Notes: generated by a model from the sequence alone, not told the origin. A stretch of 41,114 nucleotides of DNA from Pantoea sp. Cy-639 (GCF_011752525.1 NZ_VWXI01000025.1:1-41114); one strand, 5' to 3'; positions 22,383 to 30,727 are shown, numbered from the stretch's first letter. Translations and numbers: made by a program.

Positions 22383-23507
22383 TCAGAGGTCGCCGAAGAA
22401 GCGCTTGACGCCTTCGAACCAGCCACTGGCCTTGGGCGAGTGGGAGCTGTCACCCTCGAGCGAATCACGCAGCTCTTCGAGCAGCTCACGCTGGCGACGG
22501 CTGAGGTTGACCGGTGTCTCCACCGCCACCCGACACAGCAGGTCGCCAGCCGCACCACCACGCACCGGCGCCACGCCCTTGCCGCGCAGGCGGAACTGTT
22601 TGCCGGTCTGGGTACCTTCGGGGATCTTCAGCTTCACCCGGCCGTCGAGGGTCGGCACTTCCAGCTCGCCACCGAGGGCCGCGTCGGTGTAGCTGATCGG
22701 TACTTCGCAGTACAGGTGCTTGCCATCACGCTGGAAGATGTCGTGCTCGCGCACATTGATGACCACGTACAAGTCGCCGGTCGGACCACCATGGGTACCG
22801 GCCTCGCCCTCGCCGGACAGGCGGATGCGATCGCCGGTGTCGACGCCAGCCGGCACCTTGACCGACAGGGTCTTGTATTCCTCGACACGGCCCTCGCCAT
22901 GACAGGCATTGCAAGGGTCGGTGATGATCTTGCCCTGACCATGGCAACGCGGGCAGGTCTGCTGCACCGAGAAGAAGCCCTGCTGCATGCGCACCTGGCC
23001 GATACCGCCACAAGTCGGACAGGTCGACGGGGTCGAGCCCTTCTTCGCGCCGGAACCGTCGCACGGCTTGCAGTTGACCAGGGTCGGCACGCGAATGCTG
23101 ACCGTGGTGCCGCGCACGGCCTCTTCGAGATTGAGTTCGAGGGTGTAGCGCAGGTCGCTGCCACGCTGGGCGCCACCGCGCGAGCCACCACGGCCGCCAC
23201 CGAAGAAATCACTGAAGACATCACCGAAGATGTCGGAGAAGTTGGCACCGCCGAAGCCAGCACCACCGCCACCCATGCTTGGGTCGACGCCGGCATGGCC
23301 GTACTGGTCGTAAGCCGCGCGCTTGCTGGCGTCGGACAGGACCTCATAGGCCTCGTTGGCCTCCTTGAACAGGTCTTCCGACTCCTTGTCGCCCGGGTTG
23401 CGGTCGGGGTGGTACTTCATCGCCAGACGGCGGTAGGCCTTCTTGAGATCACCTTCGCTGGCGCCACGCTCGACACCCAGGACCTCATAAAAATCACGCT
23501 TTGCCAT
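22383..23507 (-). CDS. dnaJ: Chaperone DnaJ (Hsp40)
   Basis: DnaJ delivers substrates to DnaK and stimulates its ATPase. The 374-residue protein has the J domain with HPD in KYHPDRNPGD near residue 33. A Gly/Phe-rich linker spans about 75-125. Four CxxCxGxG zinc motifs follow (CKPCDGSG, CPTCGGIG, CPRCHGQG, CNACHGEG, about 147-215), then C-terminal client-binding domains. It is separated from dnaK by 212 nt with two hairpins. I see no convincing sigma-32 site immediately before it. Confidence 0.98.
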   Translation of the reverse strand: MAKRDFYEVLGVERGASEGDLKKAYRRLAMKYHPDRNPGDKESEDLFKEANEAYEVLSDASKRAAYDQYGHAGVDPSMGGGGAGFGGANFSDIFGDVFSDFFGGGRGGSRGGAQRGSDLRYTLELNLEEAVRGTTVSIRVPTLVNCKPCDGSGAKKGSTPSTCPTCGGIGQVRMQQGFFSVQQTCPRCHGQGKIITDPCNACHGEGRVEEYKTLSVKVPAGVDTGDRIRLSGEGEAGTHGGPTGDLYVVINVREHDIFQRDGKHLYCEVPISYTDAALGGELEVPTLDGRVKLKIPEGTQTGKQFRLRGKGVAPVRGGAAGDLLCRVAVETPVNLSRRQRELLEELRDSLEGDSSHSPKASGWFEGVKRFFGDL

Positions 23508-23640
23508 AGGTCATTTGCACTCTTTGGGGGCGTTCGGCATACCTCTGCGCATCAGTGCGCCATGCCGTCAGCACCTGCCGCCATACGCGAATGCGCCCAG
23601 ACAGATGCTGTAAATAATTCTCGTGTTCCAGACACGCCAA

Positions 23641-23660
23641 CGCGGGAGCAAGCTCCCGCG
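23641..23660. repeat. GCGGGAGC-type REP palindrome
   Basis: CGCGGGAGC-AA-GCTCCCGCG is a perfect 9-bp inverted repeat, similar to short Pseudomonas REP palindromes. It lies between dnaK and dnaJ, 15 nt from a second palindrome. Confidence 0.55.
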
Positions 23661-23674
23661 CGGCGACATCCTAA

Positions 23675-23702
23675 CAGTTCACCGCCGATCGGCGGTGAAC
23701 TG
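23675..23702. repeat. 28-bp perfect palindrome after dnaK
   Basis: Every base from 23675 to 23702 is self-complementary (arm CAGTTCACCGCCGA, no loop), 17 nt past the dnaK stop. No T-run follows on the minus strand. It could be a 3'-stabilising hairpin that sets the dnaK:dnaJ ratio, or a protein-binding site. Confidence 0.6.
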
Positions 23703-23719
23703 GGCGACAACAGGCAGGA

Positions 23720-25645
23720 TCAGTGCTTGTTGTTGTCTTTTACTTCTTCGAACTCAGCGTCAACCACGTCATCGTGCTTGGCTTCCGGCTCAGCCTGCTG
23801 GGCACCGCCCTGCGGCTGCTCGGCCTGCTGCTCGGCGTACATCTTCTGAGCGACAGGTGCCGACACTTTCGACAGCTCTTCGACCTTGGCGTCGATGGCA
23901 GCCTTGTCGTCGCCTTTCAGGGCAGCTTCCAGGGCAACCACGGCAGCTTCGATCGCAGCCTTCTCTTCGGCAGTGGCCTTGTCGCCAGCGTCGGTGACCA
24001 TCTTGCGGGTCGAGTGGACCAGCGCGTCACCCTGGTTGCGGGCAGCGGCCAGTTCTTCGAACTTGCGGTCTTCCTCGGCGTTGGCCTCGGCGTCACGCAC
24101 CATGCGCTCGATTTCTTCGTCCGACAGGCCGGAGTTGGCCTTGATCACGATCGACTGCTGCTTGCCGGTGGCCTTGTCCTTCGCGCTGACGTTCAGGATG
24201 CCGTTGGCGTCGATGTCGAAGGTCACTTCGATCTGCGGCACGCCGCGTGGTGCTGGCGGAATATCGGCCAGGTCGAACTTGCCCAGCGACTTGTTCTGCG
24301 CGGCTTGCTTGCGCTCGCCCTGCAGCACGTGAATGGTCACAGCGCCCTGGTTGTCGTCGGCAGTCGAGAACACCTGCGACTTCTTGGTCGGGATGGTGGT
24401 GTTCTTCTCGATCAGCGGAGTCATCACGCCACCCATGGTTTCGATACCCAGGGTCAGCGGGCTGACGTCCAGCAGCAGCACGTCCTTGACGTCACCGGCC
24501 AGAACGGCGCCCTGGATCGCAGCACCCATGGCGACGGCTTCGTCCGGGTTGACGTCCTTGCGCGCTTCTTTACCGAAGAAATCGGCAACGGTCTTCTGCA
24601 CCAGCGGCATACGGGTCTGACCGCCGACCAGGATCACGTCGTCGATCTTGCTGGCGTCGATGCCGGCGTCTTTCAGCGCGATGCGGCAAGGCTCGATGGT
24701 ACGGGCAACCAGGTCTTCGACCAGCGACTCCAGCTTGGCGCGGGAGATCTTCACGTTCAGGTGCTTCGGACCGGTCGCGTCTGCAGTGATGTACGGCAGG
24801 TTGACGTCGGTCGACTGGGCCGAGGACAGCTCGATCTTGGCTTTTTCAGCGGCTTCTTTCAGGCGCTGCAGGGCCAGTGGATCGTTCTTCAGGTCCATGC
24901 CGGACTCTTTCTTGAACTCGTCGACGAGGTAGTCGATCAGGCGCATGTCGAAGTCTTCGCCACCCAGGAAGGTGTCGCCGTTGGTGGCCAGTACTTCGAA
25001 CTGGTGCTCACCGTCGACTTCGGCGATTTCGATGACCGACACGTCGAAGGTACCACCACCCAGGTCATAGACGATGACAGTGTGGTCGCCCTTGGCCTTG
25101 TCCATGCCGTAGGCCAGCGCAGCGGCGGTTGGCTCGTTGATGATGCGCTTGACGTCCAGGCCGGCGATCTTGCCAGCATCTTTGGTGGCTTGGCGCTGGC
25201 TGTCGTTGAAGTAGGCCGGAACGGTGATGACCGCCTCGGTGACAGGCTCGCCGAGGTAGTCTTCGGCAGTCTTCTTCATTTTCTTCAGGACTTCGGCGCT
25301 GATCTGCGGCGGGGCCATCTGCTTGTCGGCAGCCTCTACCCAGGCGTCACCGTTGCTGGCCTTGACGATCTTGTAAGGCACCAGCTTGATGTCTTTCTGT
25401 ACGACTTCTTCGTCGAAGCGGCGGCCGATCAGGCGCTTGACCGCGAACAGGGTGTTGTGCGGGTTGGTGACCGCCTGGCGCTTGGCCGACTGGCCGACCA
25501 GGATCTCGCCGTCGTTGGCGTAGGCGATGATCGAAGGGGTGGTACGCGCGCCTTCGGCGTTCTCGATAACCTTGACGTTACCGTTTTCGAGGATGGAGAC
25601 GCAGGAGTTGGTGGTCCCCAGGTCGATACCGATGATTTTGCCCAT
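23720..25645 (-). CDS. dnaK: Chaperone DnaK (Hsp70)
   Basis: DnaK is the ATP-driven Hsp70 working with DnaJ and GrpE. The 641-residue protein starts MGKIIGIDLGTTNSCV and has the phosphate motif VYDLGGGTFDVS near 197, the VGGQTRMP motif near 340 and the linker VLLLDVSPLTLGIE near 390. The acidic tail contains DAEFEEVKD. It lies 101 nt after grpE with its own sigma-32 promoter. Confidence 0.99.
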   Translation of the reverse strand: MGKIIGIDLGTTNSCVSILENGNVKVIENAEGARTTPSIIAYANDGEILVGQSAKRQAVTNPHNTLFAVKRLIGRRFDEEVVQKDIKLVPYKIVKASNGDAWVEAADKQMAPPQISAEVLKKMKKTAEDYLGEPVTEAVITVPAYFNDSQRQATKDAGKIAGLDVKRIINEPTAAALAYGMDKAKGDHTVIVYDLGGGTFDVSVIEIAEVDGEHQFEVLATNGDTFLGGEDFDMRLIDYLVDEFKKESGMDLKNDPLALQRLKEAAEKAKIELSSAQSTDVNLPYITADATGPKHLNVKISRAKLESLVEDLVARTIEPCRIALKDAGIDASKIDDVILVGGQTRMPLVQKTVADFFGKEARKDVNPDEAVAMGAAIQGAVLAGDVKDVLLLDVSPLTLGIETMGGVMTPLIEKNTTIPTKKSQVFSTADDNQGAVTIHVLQGERKQAAQNKSLGKFDLADIPPAPRGVPQIEVTFDIDANGILNVSAKDKATGKQQSIVIKANSGLSDEEIERMVRDAEANAEEDRKFEELAAARNQGDALVHSTRKMVTDAGDKATAEEKAAIEAAVVALEAALKGDDKAAIDAKVEELSKVSAPVAQKMYAEQQAEQPQGGAQQAEPEAKHDDVVDAEFEEVKDNNKH

Positions 25646-25723
25646 GTTAACTCTCCCGAAACTGGATTTGGTTCGCAGCGACTACATTGGACGACTGCGG
25701 TAATACTTGAATGCTTGACACCT

Positions 25724-25751
25724 AGATGGGGGCGCCCCGGAGGATTTCAAG
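25724..25751 (-). promoter_or_regulatory. Sigma-32 promoter of dnaK
   Basis: CTTGAAA (25745-25751) and CCCCATCT (25724-25731), 13 nt apart on the minus strand, match the sigma-32 consensus closely. The -35 overlaps the grpE stop codon, and the predicted leader is about 70 nt. Confidence 0.85.
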
Positions 25752-26301
25752 CCTTTTCATCGATGGACGGCTGAGGTGCCGACGGCGCCTTGCTGACCAC
25801 CACCATGGCGGGGCGCAGCAGACGGCCGTTGAGCAGATAGCCTTTCTGGAACACCTTGAGCACGCTGTTCGGCTCGACCTCGGCGCTTTCCTGCATGGCC
25901 ATGGCCTGGTGGTGCTCGGCGTTGAACGGCTCGCCGTGGGGCTCCAGGGCCTCGAGGTTGTAGCGCTTGAGGGTGTCGTGGAACATCTTCAGGGTCAGCT
26001 CGATGCCTTCGCGCATCGGCTTGATGGTCTCGTCATCGGCACTGGACAGTTCCAGGCCACGCTCCAGACTGTCGATCACCGGCAGCAGGTCGCCGGCGAA
26101 TTTTTCCAGAGCGAACTTGTGAGCCTTCTCGACGTCCTGTTCGGCACGGCGACGGATGTTCTGCAGCTCGGCGGCGGCGCGCAGGGATTGGTCCTTGGCG
26201 GCGGCCAGCTGCTCCTCGAGCTCCAGAACACGGGCGTCGGCAGTTGCAGCAACGGCTTCTTCGGAATTCAGGTTGTTCTCGTTCAGCTGTTCGTCAGCCA
26301 T
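25747..26301 (-). CDS. grpE: Nucleotide exchange factor GrpE
   Basis: GrpE releases ADP from DnaK. The ATG at 26301 gives 184 residues beginning MADEQLNENN. An acidic N-terminus leads into a long coiled coil (about 30-85, ARVLELEEQLAAAKDQ...) and a C-terminal beta wing with HHQAMAM and VFQKGYLLNGRLLRPAMV. Its stop codon is embedded in the dnaK -35 element. It diverges from recN across 181 nt. Confidence 0.98.
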   Translation of the reverse strand: MADEQLNENNLNSEEAVAATADARVLELEEQLAAAKDQSLRAAAELQNIRRRAEQDVEKAHKFALEKFAGDLLPVIDSLERGLELSSADDETIKPMREGIELTLKMFHDTLKRYNLEALEPHGEPFNAEHHQAMAMQESAEVEPNSVLKVFQKGYLLNGRLLRPAMVVVSKAPSAPQPSIDEKA

Positions 26302-26359
26302 TAGGTCTCTCCTGCGCAATTTCTGTGGTGCGAGCCAGGCTCGCCATGTCTTGCCAGCT

Positions 26360-26387
26360 ATATGGGGACAGAAAAGACGGGTTCAAG
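26360..26387 (-). promoter_or_regulatory. Sigma-32 promoter of grpE
   Basis: CTTGAAC (26381-26387) and CCCCATAT (26360-26367) with a 13-nt spacer on the minus strand match the heat-shock consensus. They lie 59 nt before the grpE ATG. Confidence 0.8.
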
Positions 26388-26421
26388 GGGCAAGGTGGTT
26401 TTCCACATTCATCGGACGGGA

Positions 26422-26458
26422 TTGTCAGACGAGCAAAAAGCACTGTATAAATATCCAG
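26422..26458 (+). promoter_or_regulatory. recN promoter with LexA box
   Basis: CTGTATAAATATCCAG (26443-26458) fits the LexA consensus CTG-N10-CAG. It overlaps a TATAAA -10 (26446-26451) paired with TTGTCA (26422-26427) at 18 nt. LexA bound here would block recN transcription until SOS induction. Confidence 0.85.
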
Positions 26459-26482
26459 ACACGACCCTTCGGGAGCCGCCCC

Positions 26483-28156
26483 ATGCTGGTGCACCTGTCC
26501 ATCCATAACTACGCCATCGTCGAACACCTCGACCTCGAGATCGCCCGCGGCATGTCCGTCATCACTGGCGAGACCGGCGCCGGCAAGTCGATCATGCTCG
26601 ACGCCCTGGGCCTGGCCCTGGGTGACCGCGCCGACAGCGGCGTGGTGCGCCCCGGCACCGACAAGGCCGATATCCTCGCCACCTTCGACCTGGCCGACAT
26701 CCCCGAAGCCCACAGCTGGCTCGCCGAGCGCGACCTTGACAGCGATGGCCCGTGCATCCTGCGCCGGGTGATCACCGCCGAGGGCCGCAGCCGTGGCTAT
26801 ATCAACGGCACGCCCTGCCCGCTCGGCGACCTCAAGGCACTGGGCGAACTGCTGATCGATATCCACAGCCAGCATGAACACCAGTCACTGCTCAAGACCG
26901 ACACCCACCGTCGCCTGGTGGACGAGTACGCCGGCGCCACTGACCTTGCCCGCCAGGTGCAACTGGCCGCCAGGCGCTGGAACCAGACGCGTCAGGAGCT
27001 CGAACGGCTGAGCAACTCCGGCGACGAACAGCGTGCGCGCCACCAGTTGCTCAGCTACCAGCTGGAAGAGCTGGACAACCTCGGGCTGGGCGAGCACGAG
27101 CTGGAACAGCTGGAGCAGGAGCACAAGAACCTGACCAACGCCGAGGCGCTGTTCGGGATCTGTCGCCAGGTCATCGACCAGTGCAGCGAAAGCGACTCGG
27201 GCAACGTATTGAGCGCCCTGACCATGAGCCTCAACCGCCTGGGCGCCGCCGCCAATGCACCCAAGGCCCTGGGCGAGGCCGCCAACCTCATCGCCAGCGC
27301 ACAGATCCAGGTCGAGGAGGCCATGGGTGAGCTCAACCGCTTCCTCGATCATTTCGACGCCGACCCCATGCGCCTGCAAGCGCTCGAGGAACGCCTCGAC
27401 ACTATATATACCCTGGCCCGCAAGCACCGCGTACACCCCACTGAGCTGCCGCACTTGCAGCAACGTCTCATGGAAGAGCTCGAGAGCCTGAACGCCAGCG
27501 ACGAGTCGATCGACCGATTGGGAGAGGAACTCACCGCCTATGCCCAGCACTATAAAGAGAAGGCCGGCGAACTGAGCGCGCTGCGCCAACAGGCGGCGCA
27601 ACAGCTGGCCACCGCGGTGGAACAGGAAATCCAGCGCCTGGGCATGCCGGGCGGACGCTTTCGCATCGAACTCACCCCACTCGAGCACGGCGACCTGTCC
27701 CCCCACGGCCTCGAGCAGATCGAGCTGCTGGTCAGCGCCAACCCTGGGCAACCACTCAAGGGGCTGGCCAAGGTCGCCTCCGGCGGCGAGCTGTCACGCA
27801 TCAGCCTGGCGATCCAGGTGATCACCGCGCAGACCTCGCGCATCCCGACCCTGGTATTCGACGAAGTGGACGTAGGTATCGGCGGCCCGACAGCGGAAAT
27901 CGTCGGCCAACTGCTGCGTCGCCTGGGCGAGCGCGGCCAGGTACTGACCGTCACCCACCTGCCGCAGGTGGCCGCCCAAGGGCATCACCACCTGTTCGTG
28001 CACAAGGTGCGCAACAGCGACACCACCCACACCGCGGTGGCCAGCCTGGGCAAGCGCGAGCGGGTCGAGGAAGTGGCACGGATGCTCGGCGGCATCGACC
28101 TGACCAAGGAATCCCTGGCCCATGCACGCAAGATGGTGGTAAGCGGCAAGGCCTGA
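26483..28156 (+). CDS. recN: DNA repair protein RecN
   Basis: RecN is an SMC-like ATPase of double-strand break repair. The ATG at 26483 gives 557 residues beginning MLVHLSIHNYAIVEHLDLE. Walker A GETGAGKSI lies near 28-36 and a central coiled coil spans about 150-370. The ABC signature VASGGELSR is near 431 and Walker B TLVFDEVDVGIGG near 455. The frame is open far upstream through grpE antisense sequence, but the LexA-controlled promoter fixes the start. It converges on fur. Confidence 0.97.
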   Translation: MLVHLSIHNYAIVEHLDLEIARGMSVITGETGAGKSIMLDALGLALGDRADSGVVRPGTDKADILATFDLADIPEAHSWLAERDLDSDGPCILRRVITAEGRSRGYINGTPCPLGDLKALGELLIDIHSQHEHQSLLKTDTHRRLVDEYAGATDLARQVQLAARRWNQTRQELERLSNSGDEQRARHQLLSYQLEELDNLGLGEHELEQLEQEHKNLTNAEALFGICRQVIDQCSESDSGNVLSALTMSLNRLGAAANAPKALGEAANLIASAQIQVEEAMGELNRFLDHFDADPMRLQALEERLDTIYTLARKHRVHPTELPHLQQRLMEELESLNASDESIDRLGEELTAYAQHYKEKAGELSALRQQAAQQLATAVEQEIQRLGMPGGRFRIELTPLEHGDLSPHGLEQIELLVSANPGQPLKGLAKVASGGELSRISLAIQVITAQTSRIPTLVFDEVDVGIGGPTAEIVGQLLRRLGERGQVLTVTHLPQVAAQGHHHLFVHKVRNSDTTHTAVASLGKRERVEEVARMLGGIDLTKESLAHARKMVVSGKA

Positions 28157-28202
28157 GCCTACGCGCAGCCCGCAGGAGCTTTCGCGTGACACCTGGAAAG
28201 CA

Positions 28203-28228
28203 CAAAGGCGACCCGAGGGTCGCCTTTG
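28203..28228. terminator. Bidirectional terminator between recN and fur
   Basis: CAAAGGCGACCC-GA-GGGTCGCCTTTG is a perfect 12-bp stem with A and T tracts inside its ends, between convergent genes. A second 8-bp stem (28234-28255) followed by TCTTTTT on the plus strand may back it up for recN. It runs into the 3' end of fur. Confidence 0.75.
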
Positions 28229-28250
28229 TCATTAGTAACGAGCGAAATCG

Positions 28251-28655
28251 TTACTTCTTTTTACGCACATAGAGCACCAGATTGTGGTCCACCAGCTCGT
28301 AGCCATGTTCGGCCACGATCTCTTTCTGGCGGCGCTCGATCTCGGCATCCATGAATTCGATGACCTCACCGCTGTCCACGTTGACCATATGGTCGTGGTG
28401 GCCGCCGTCAGCCAGCTCGAAGACCGCGTGACCGCCGTCGAAGTTGTGGCGAACCACCAGACCCGCCGCTTCGAACTGGGTCAGTACGCGATACACGGTC
28501 GCCAGGCCGACATCCTCGCCAGCCTCCATCAGCGCCTTGTAGACATCCTCGGCACTCATGTGACGCTGCTCGGTGGAGTCGAGCATCTGAAGAATCTTGA
28601 CTCGAGGCAGGGTTACCTTGAGACCGGCTTTGCGCAATTCGCTATTTTCAACCAT
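28251..28655 (-). CDS. fur: Ferric uptake regulator Fur
   Basis: Fur is the Fe(II)-dependent repressor of iron-acquisition genes. The ATG at 28655 gives 134 residues, the Pseudomonas length, beginning MVENSELRKAGLKVTLPR. The winged helix fills the first 80 residues (DVGLATVYRVLTQFEAAGLV is the recognition region). The metal-binding HHDHMVNVDSGEVIEF lies near 87. The CxxC zinc motif of E. coli Fur is absent, as in P. aeruginosa Fur. Its 5' region overlaps that of bamE/omlA. Confidence 0.98.
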   Translation of the reverse strand: MVENSELRKAGLKVTLPRVKILQMLDSTEQRHMSAEDVYKALMEAGEDVGLATVYRVLTQFEAAGLVVRHNFDGGHAVFELADGGHHDHMVNVDSGEVIEFMDAEIERRQKEIVAEHGYELVDHNLVLYVRKKK

Positions 28656-28679
28656 GGTCAGCTTTCTCGCCGATGCTGC

Positions 28680-28708
28680 TTCGCAGCTTCTCTTAATACG
28701 GGTATGAT
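28680..28708 (+). promoter_or_regulatory. Candidate bamE/omlA promoter
   Basis: TTCGCA (28680-28685) and TATGAT (28703-28708) are 17 nt apart, 44 nt before the bamE ATG and inside the fur-bamE intergenic region. The -35 is weak. In P. aeruginosa the fur and omlA promoters overlap, which this layout reproduces. Confidence 0.5.
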
Positions 28709-28752
28709 CGGGGTTTACGTTGTCCAGCCAAGATAGTGGAAGTCGCCCACCG

Positions 28753-29271
28753 ATGCAAAACACCAAGCTCTTGCTAACCAGCCTCACCCTAGTGGGACTG
28801 CTCGCACTCGCCGGTTGCTCGTTTCCCGGGGTTTACAAAATCGACATCCAGCAGGGCAATGTCGTCACGCAGGACATGATAGACCAATTGCGCCCGGGAA
28901 TGACCCGCCGGCAAGTAAGGTTTATCATGGGCAACCCCCTGATCCAGGACACCTTCCACACCAACCGCTGGGACTATCTGTACAGCCTGCAGCCCGGTGG
29001 TGGTCAGCGCCAGCAAGAGCGCATGAGCATCTTCTTCAACGAAAGCGACCAACTGGTCAGCCTGTCCGGCGACTTCATGCCGGGCGTGAGCCGCGACCAG
29101 GAAATCCTCGGTGGCAGCAGCGACACTACTGTCAGCCCGACCACCCAGCCGAGCCAGCCGCAGGAAAAACCGGCCAAGCCAGGTTCGCTGGAAGACTCGA
29201 TCCAGAAAGAGATCGACACCATCGAGACCACGCCCGTGCCGACACCGGCGCCGCTGGAAATCTCGCCGTAA
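28753..29271 (+). CDS. bamE: Outer membrane assembly lipoprotein BamE/OmlA
   Basis: BamE (OmlA, SmpA) is a lipoprotein of the BAM complex that inserts outer-membrane beta-barrels. The ATG at 28753 gives 172 residues. A signal peptide ends in the lipobox LALAGC with the lipidated cysteine at residue 22. The SmpA/OmlA fold contains QGNVVTQDMIDQLRPGMTR and VRFIMGNPLIQDTFH. The C-terminal 60 residues are Pro/Gln/Thr-rich and probably disordered. It diverges from fur. Confidence 0.96.
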   Translation: MQNTKLLLTSLTLVGLLALAGCSFPGVYKIDIQQGNVVTQDMIDQLRPGMTRRQVRFIMGNPLIQDTFHTNRWDYLYSLQPGGGQRQQERMSIFFNESDQLVSLSGDFMPGVSRDQEILGGSSDTTVSPTTQPSQPQEKPAKPGSLEDSIQKEIDTIETTPVPTPAPLEISP

Positions 29272-29287
29272 TAGCTGCACGACAACG

Positions 29288-29315
29288 AAAAAGCCCGGAC
29301 ATGTCCGGGCTTTTT
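29288..29315. terminator. Bidirectional terminator between bamE and rnfH
   Basis: A 28-nt perfect palindrome (arm AAAAAGCCCGGACA) ends in T-runs on both strands. It lies 16 nt after bamE and 12 nt after the convergent rnfH stop. Confidence 0.9.
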
Positions 29316-29327
29316 ATTGCGCGCCTG

Positions 29328-29636
29328 TCAGGCGCCGCGCAGGGCCTTGGCCTTGGCGGCGCGCTGCCTGCGTACCTCCTTCGGGTCCGCCAGCAAGGGA
29401 CGATAGACTTCCAGGCGGTCACCCTCTTCTACCTTGCGGCTCTGCGGATCACTGACGCGCTTGCCGAAGATGCCGACAGGGCTTGAGTCCAGGTCGAGCC
29501 CGGGCACCTGCTCGGCCAGCCCCGACAGGCGCAACGCATCGCTCACCGAAGCCCCCTCGGGCACGACACAGGCCAGCAACCACTGGCGCTGCGCCGTGGC
29601 ATAGGCGACCTCGATGTGGAGCAGGTGCTCAGCCAT
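29328..29636 (-). CDS. rnfH: RnfH family protein (UPF0125)
   Basis: This is a small ubiquitin-like (beta-grasp) protein of unclear role, named for linkage to rnf genes elsewhere. The ATG at 29636 gives 102 residues beginning MAEHLLHIEVAYAT. The family motifs GIFGKRVSDPQ and EGDRLEVYRPLLADPKEVRR are present, and the tail is basic. It overlaps the ratA stop by 8 nt, so the two are probably coupled. The ratA-rnfH pair opposite smpB is a common neighbourhood. Confidence 0.9.
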   Translation of the reverse strand: MAEHLLHIEVAYATAQRQWLLACVVPEGASVSDALRLSGLAEQVPGLDLDSSPVGIFGKRVSDPQSRKVEEGDRLEVYRPLLADPKEVRRQRAAKAKALRGA

Positions 29637-30063
29637 TGAGCTGCTTGGCACGCTGGCAGAAGGCATCCACCAAGGTATTGGCGGCCTGGTTGAACAGCGG
29701 CCCCAGGGTCGCGCGCACCAGGGAGCCCGCGTAGTCGAACGACAGGTCGAGACTGATCTTGCAGGCCTTCTCGCCCAACGGCTTGAATACCCACAGGCCA
29801 TGCAGCTGGGTGAACGGCCCTTCTTCCAGGTTCATCTCGATCGACTGGCCCGGCACCAGCACGTTGCGCGTGACGAACTGCTGGCTCATGCCCCCCTTGG
29901 CCACCTCCAGCCTGGCACGCATGTGCGTGTCACTGGCTTCGAGCACCGTCGAAGCCGAGCACCAGGGCAGGAACTGCGGGTAGCTGGCCACATCGTTGAC
30001 CAGGTCGTAGAGCGCCTGGGCAGGGTATGGCAGCAGGGCCGAGCGTTGAATATGGGTAGTCAT
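29629..30063 (-). CDS. ratA: RatA-like START/SRPBCC protein
   Basis: The 144-residue protein belongs to the polyketide cyclase/COQ10-type SRPBCC family, with PAQALYDLVNDVASYPQFLPWC near the start (residues about 14-35) and NQAANTLVDAFCQRA at the end. In E. coli RatA was reported to block 70S subunit association. Other members act as ubiquinone-binding chaperones, so the function here is not settled. It diverges from smpB across 161 nt and overlaps rnfH. Confidence 0.88.
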   Translation of the reverse strand: MTTHIQRSALLPYPAQALYDLVNDVASYPQFLPWCSASTVLEASDTHMRARLEVAKGGMSQQFVTRNVLVPGQSIEMNLEEGPFTQLHGLWVFKPLGEKACKISLDLSFDYAGSLVRATLGPLFNQAANTLVDAFCQRAKQLNG

Positions 30064-30209
30064 CCGGGCGTCACTTCCAAACGGGGCGGCAGCGCTTTTC
30101 AGCGCCTTGAAAACGGTTCTGCACAGCAGAAACAGGCCTGTATTGTCCGGGATTCACCCTACAGGCTCAAGCGCACCTAAACCCCATAGCCGAGGACGCG
30201 TCGACTGCC

Positions 30210-30215
30210 TATAAT
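30210..30215 (+). promoter_or_regulatory. Perfect -10 box just before smpB
   Basis: TATAAT ends 9 nt before the smpB ATG, placing transcription start about at the start codon. No clear -35 hexamer is present 16-18 nt upstream. Confidence 0.5.
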
Positions 30216-30224
30216 GCCGCCCCT

Positions 30225-30707
30225 ATGGCTAAGCAAAAGAAACATCCGACCGGGACCATCGCGCAGAACAAGAAAGCGCGACACGATTACTTCATCGAAC
30301 ACAAATTCGAGGCCGGACTGGTCCTGTCCGGTTGGGAAGTAAAGAGCCTGCGGGCCGGCAAGGCGCACCTGACCGACAGCTACGTGCTGCTCAAGGATGG
30401 CGAAGCCTGGCTGTTCGGCAGCCACATCACGCCGCTGACCACCGCCAGCACCCACGTCATCGCCGACCCTATCCGCACCCGCAAGCTGCTGCTGAACAAG
30501 CGCGAGCTCGAGCGCCTGGAAGCGGCCGTGGCGCAGAAGGGCTACACCTGCGTGGCGATGTCGCTGTACTGGAGCAAGCACCTGATCAAGTGTGAAATCG
30601 CTCTCGGCAAGGGCAAGAAGGAATTCGACAAGCGCGATACCGTGCGCGAGCGCGACTCCAACCGCGAGTTGCAGCGCACCATGCGCAACAAGGGCAAGGA
30701 CGAGTAA
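30225..30707 (+). CDS. smpB: SsrA-binding protein SmpB
   Basis: SmpB binds tmRNA and carries it to stalled ribosomes for trans-translation. The 160-residue protein has the OB-barrel residues (ARHDYFIEHKFEAGLVLSGWEVKSLR in pieces: DYFIEHKFEAG, GWEVKSLRAGKA) and the basic C-terminal tail KGKKEFDKRDTVRERD that enters the mRNA channel. There is no Shine-Dalgarno sequence upstream, and a TATAAT box lies 9 nt away, so the message may be leaderless. Its RNA partner ssrA lies 7.5 kb downstream. Confidence 0.98.
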   Translation: MAKQKKHPTGTIAQNKKARHDYFIEHKFEAGLVLSGWEVKSLRAGKAHLTDSYVLLKDGEAWLFGSHITPLTTASTHVIADPIRTRKLLLNKRELERLEAAVAQKGYTCVAMSLYWSKHLIKCEIALGKGKKEFDKRDTVRERDSNRELQRTMRNKGKDE

Positions 30708-30727
30708 TTCCCAGCCTGCCCGGTCGC

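Noticed and set aside
23508..23640. Sigma-32 promoter directly before dnaJ
   Set aside because: No CTTGAA-N13-17-CCCCAT pair could be found by eye in this gap.
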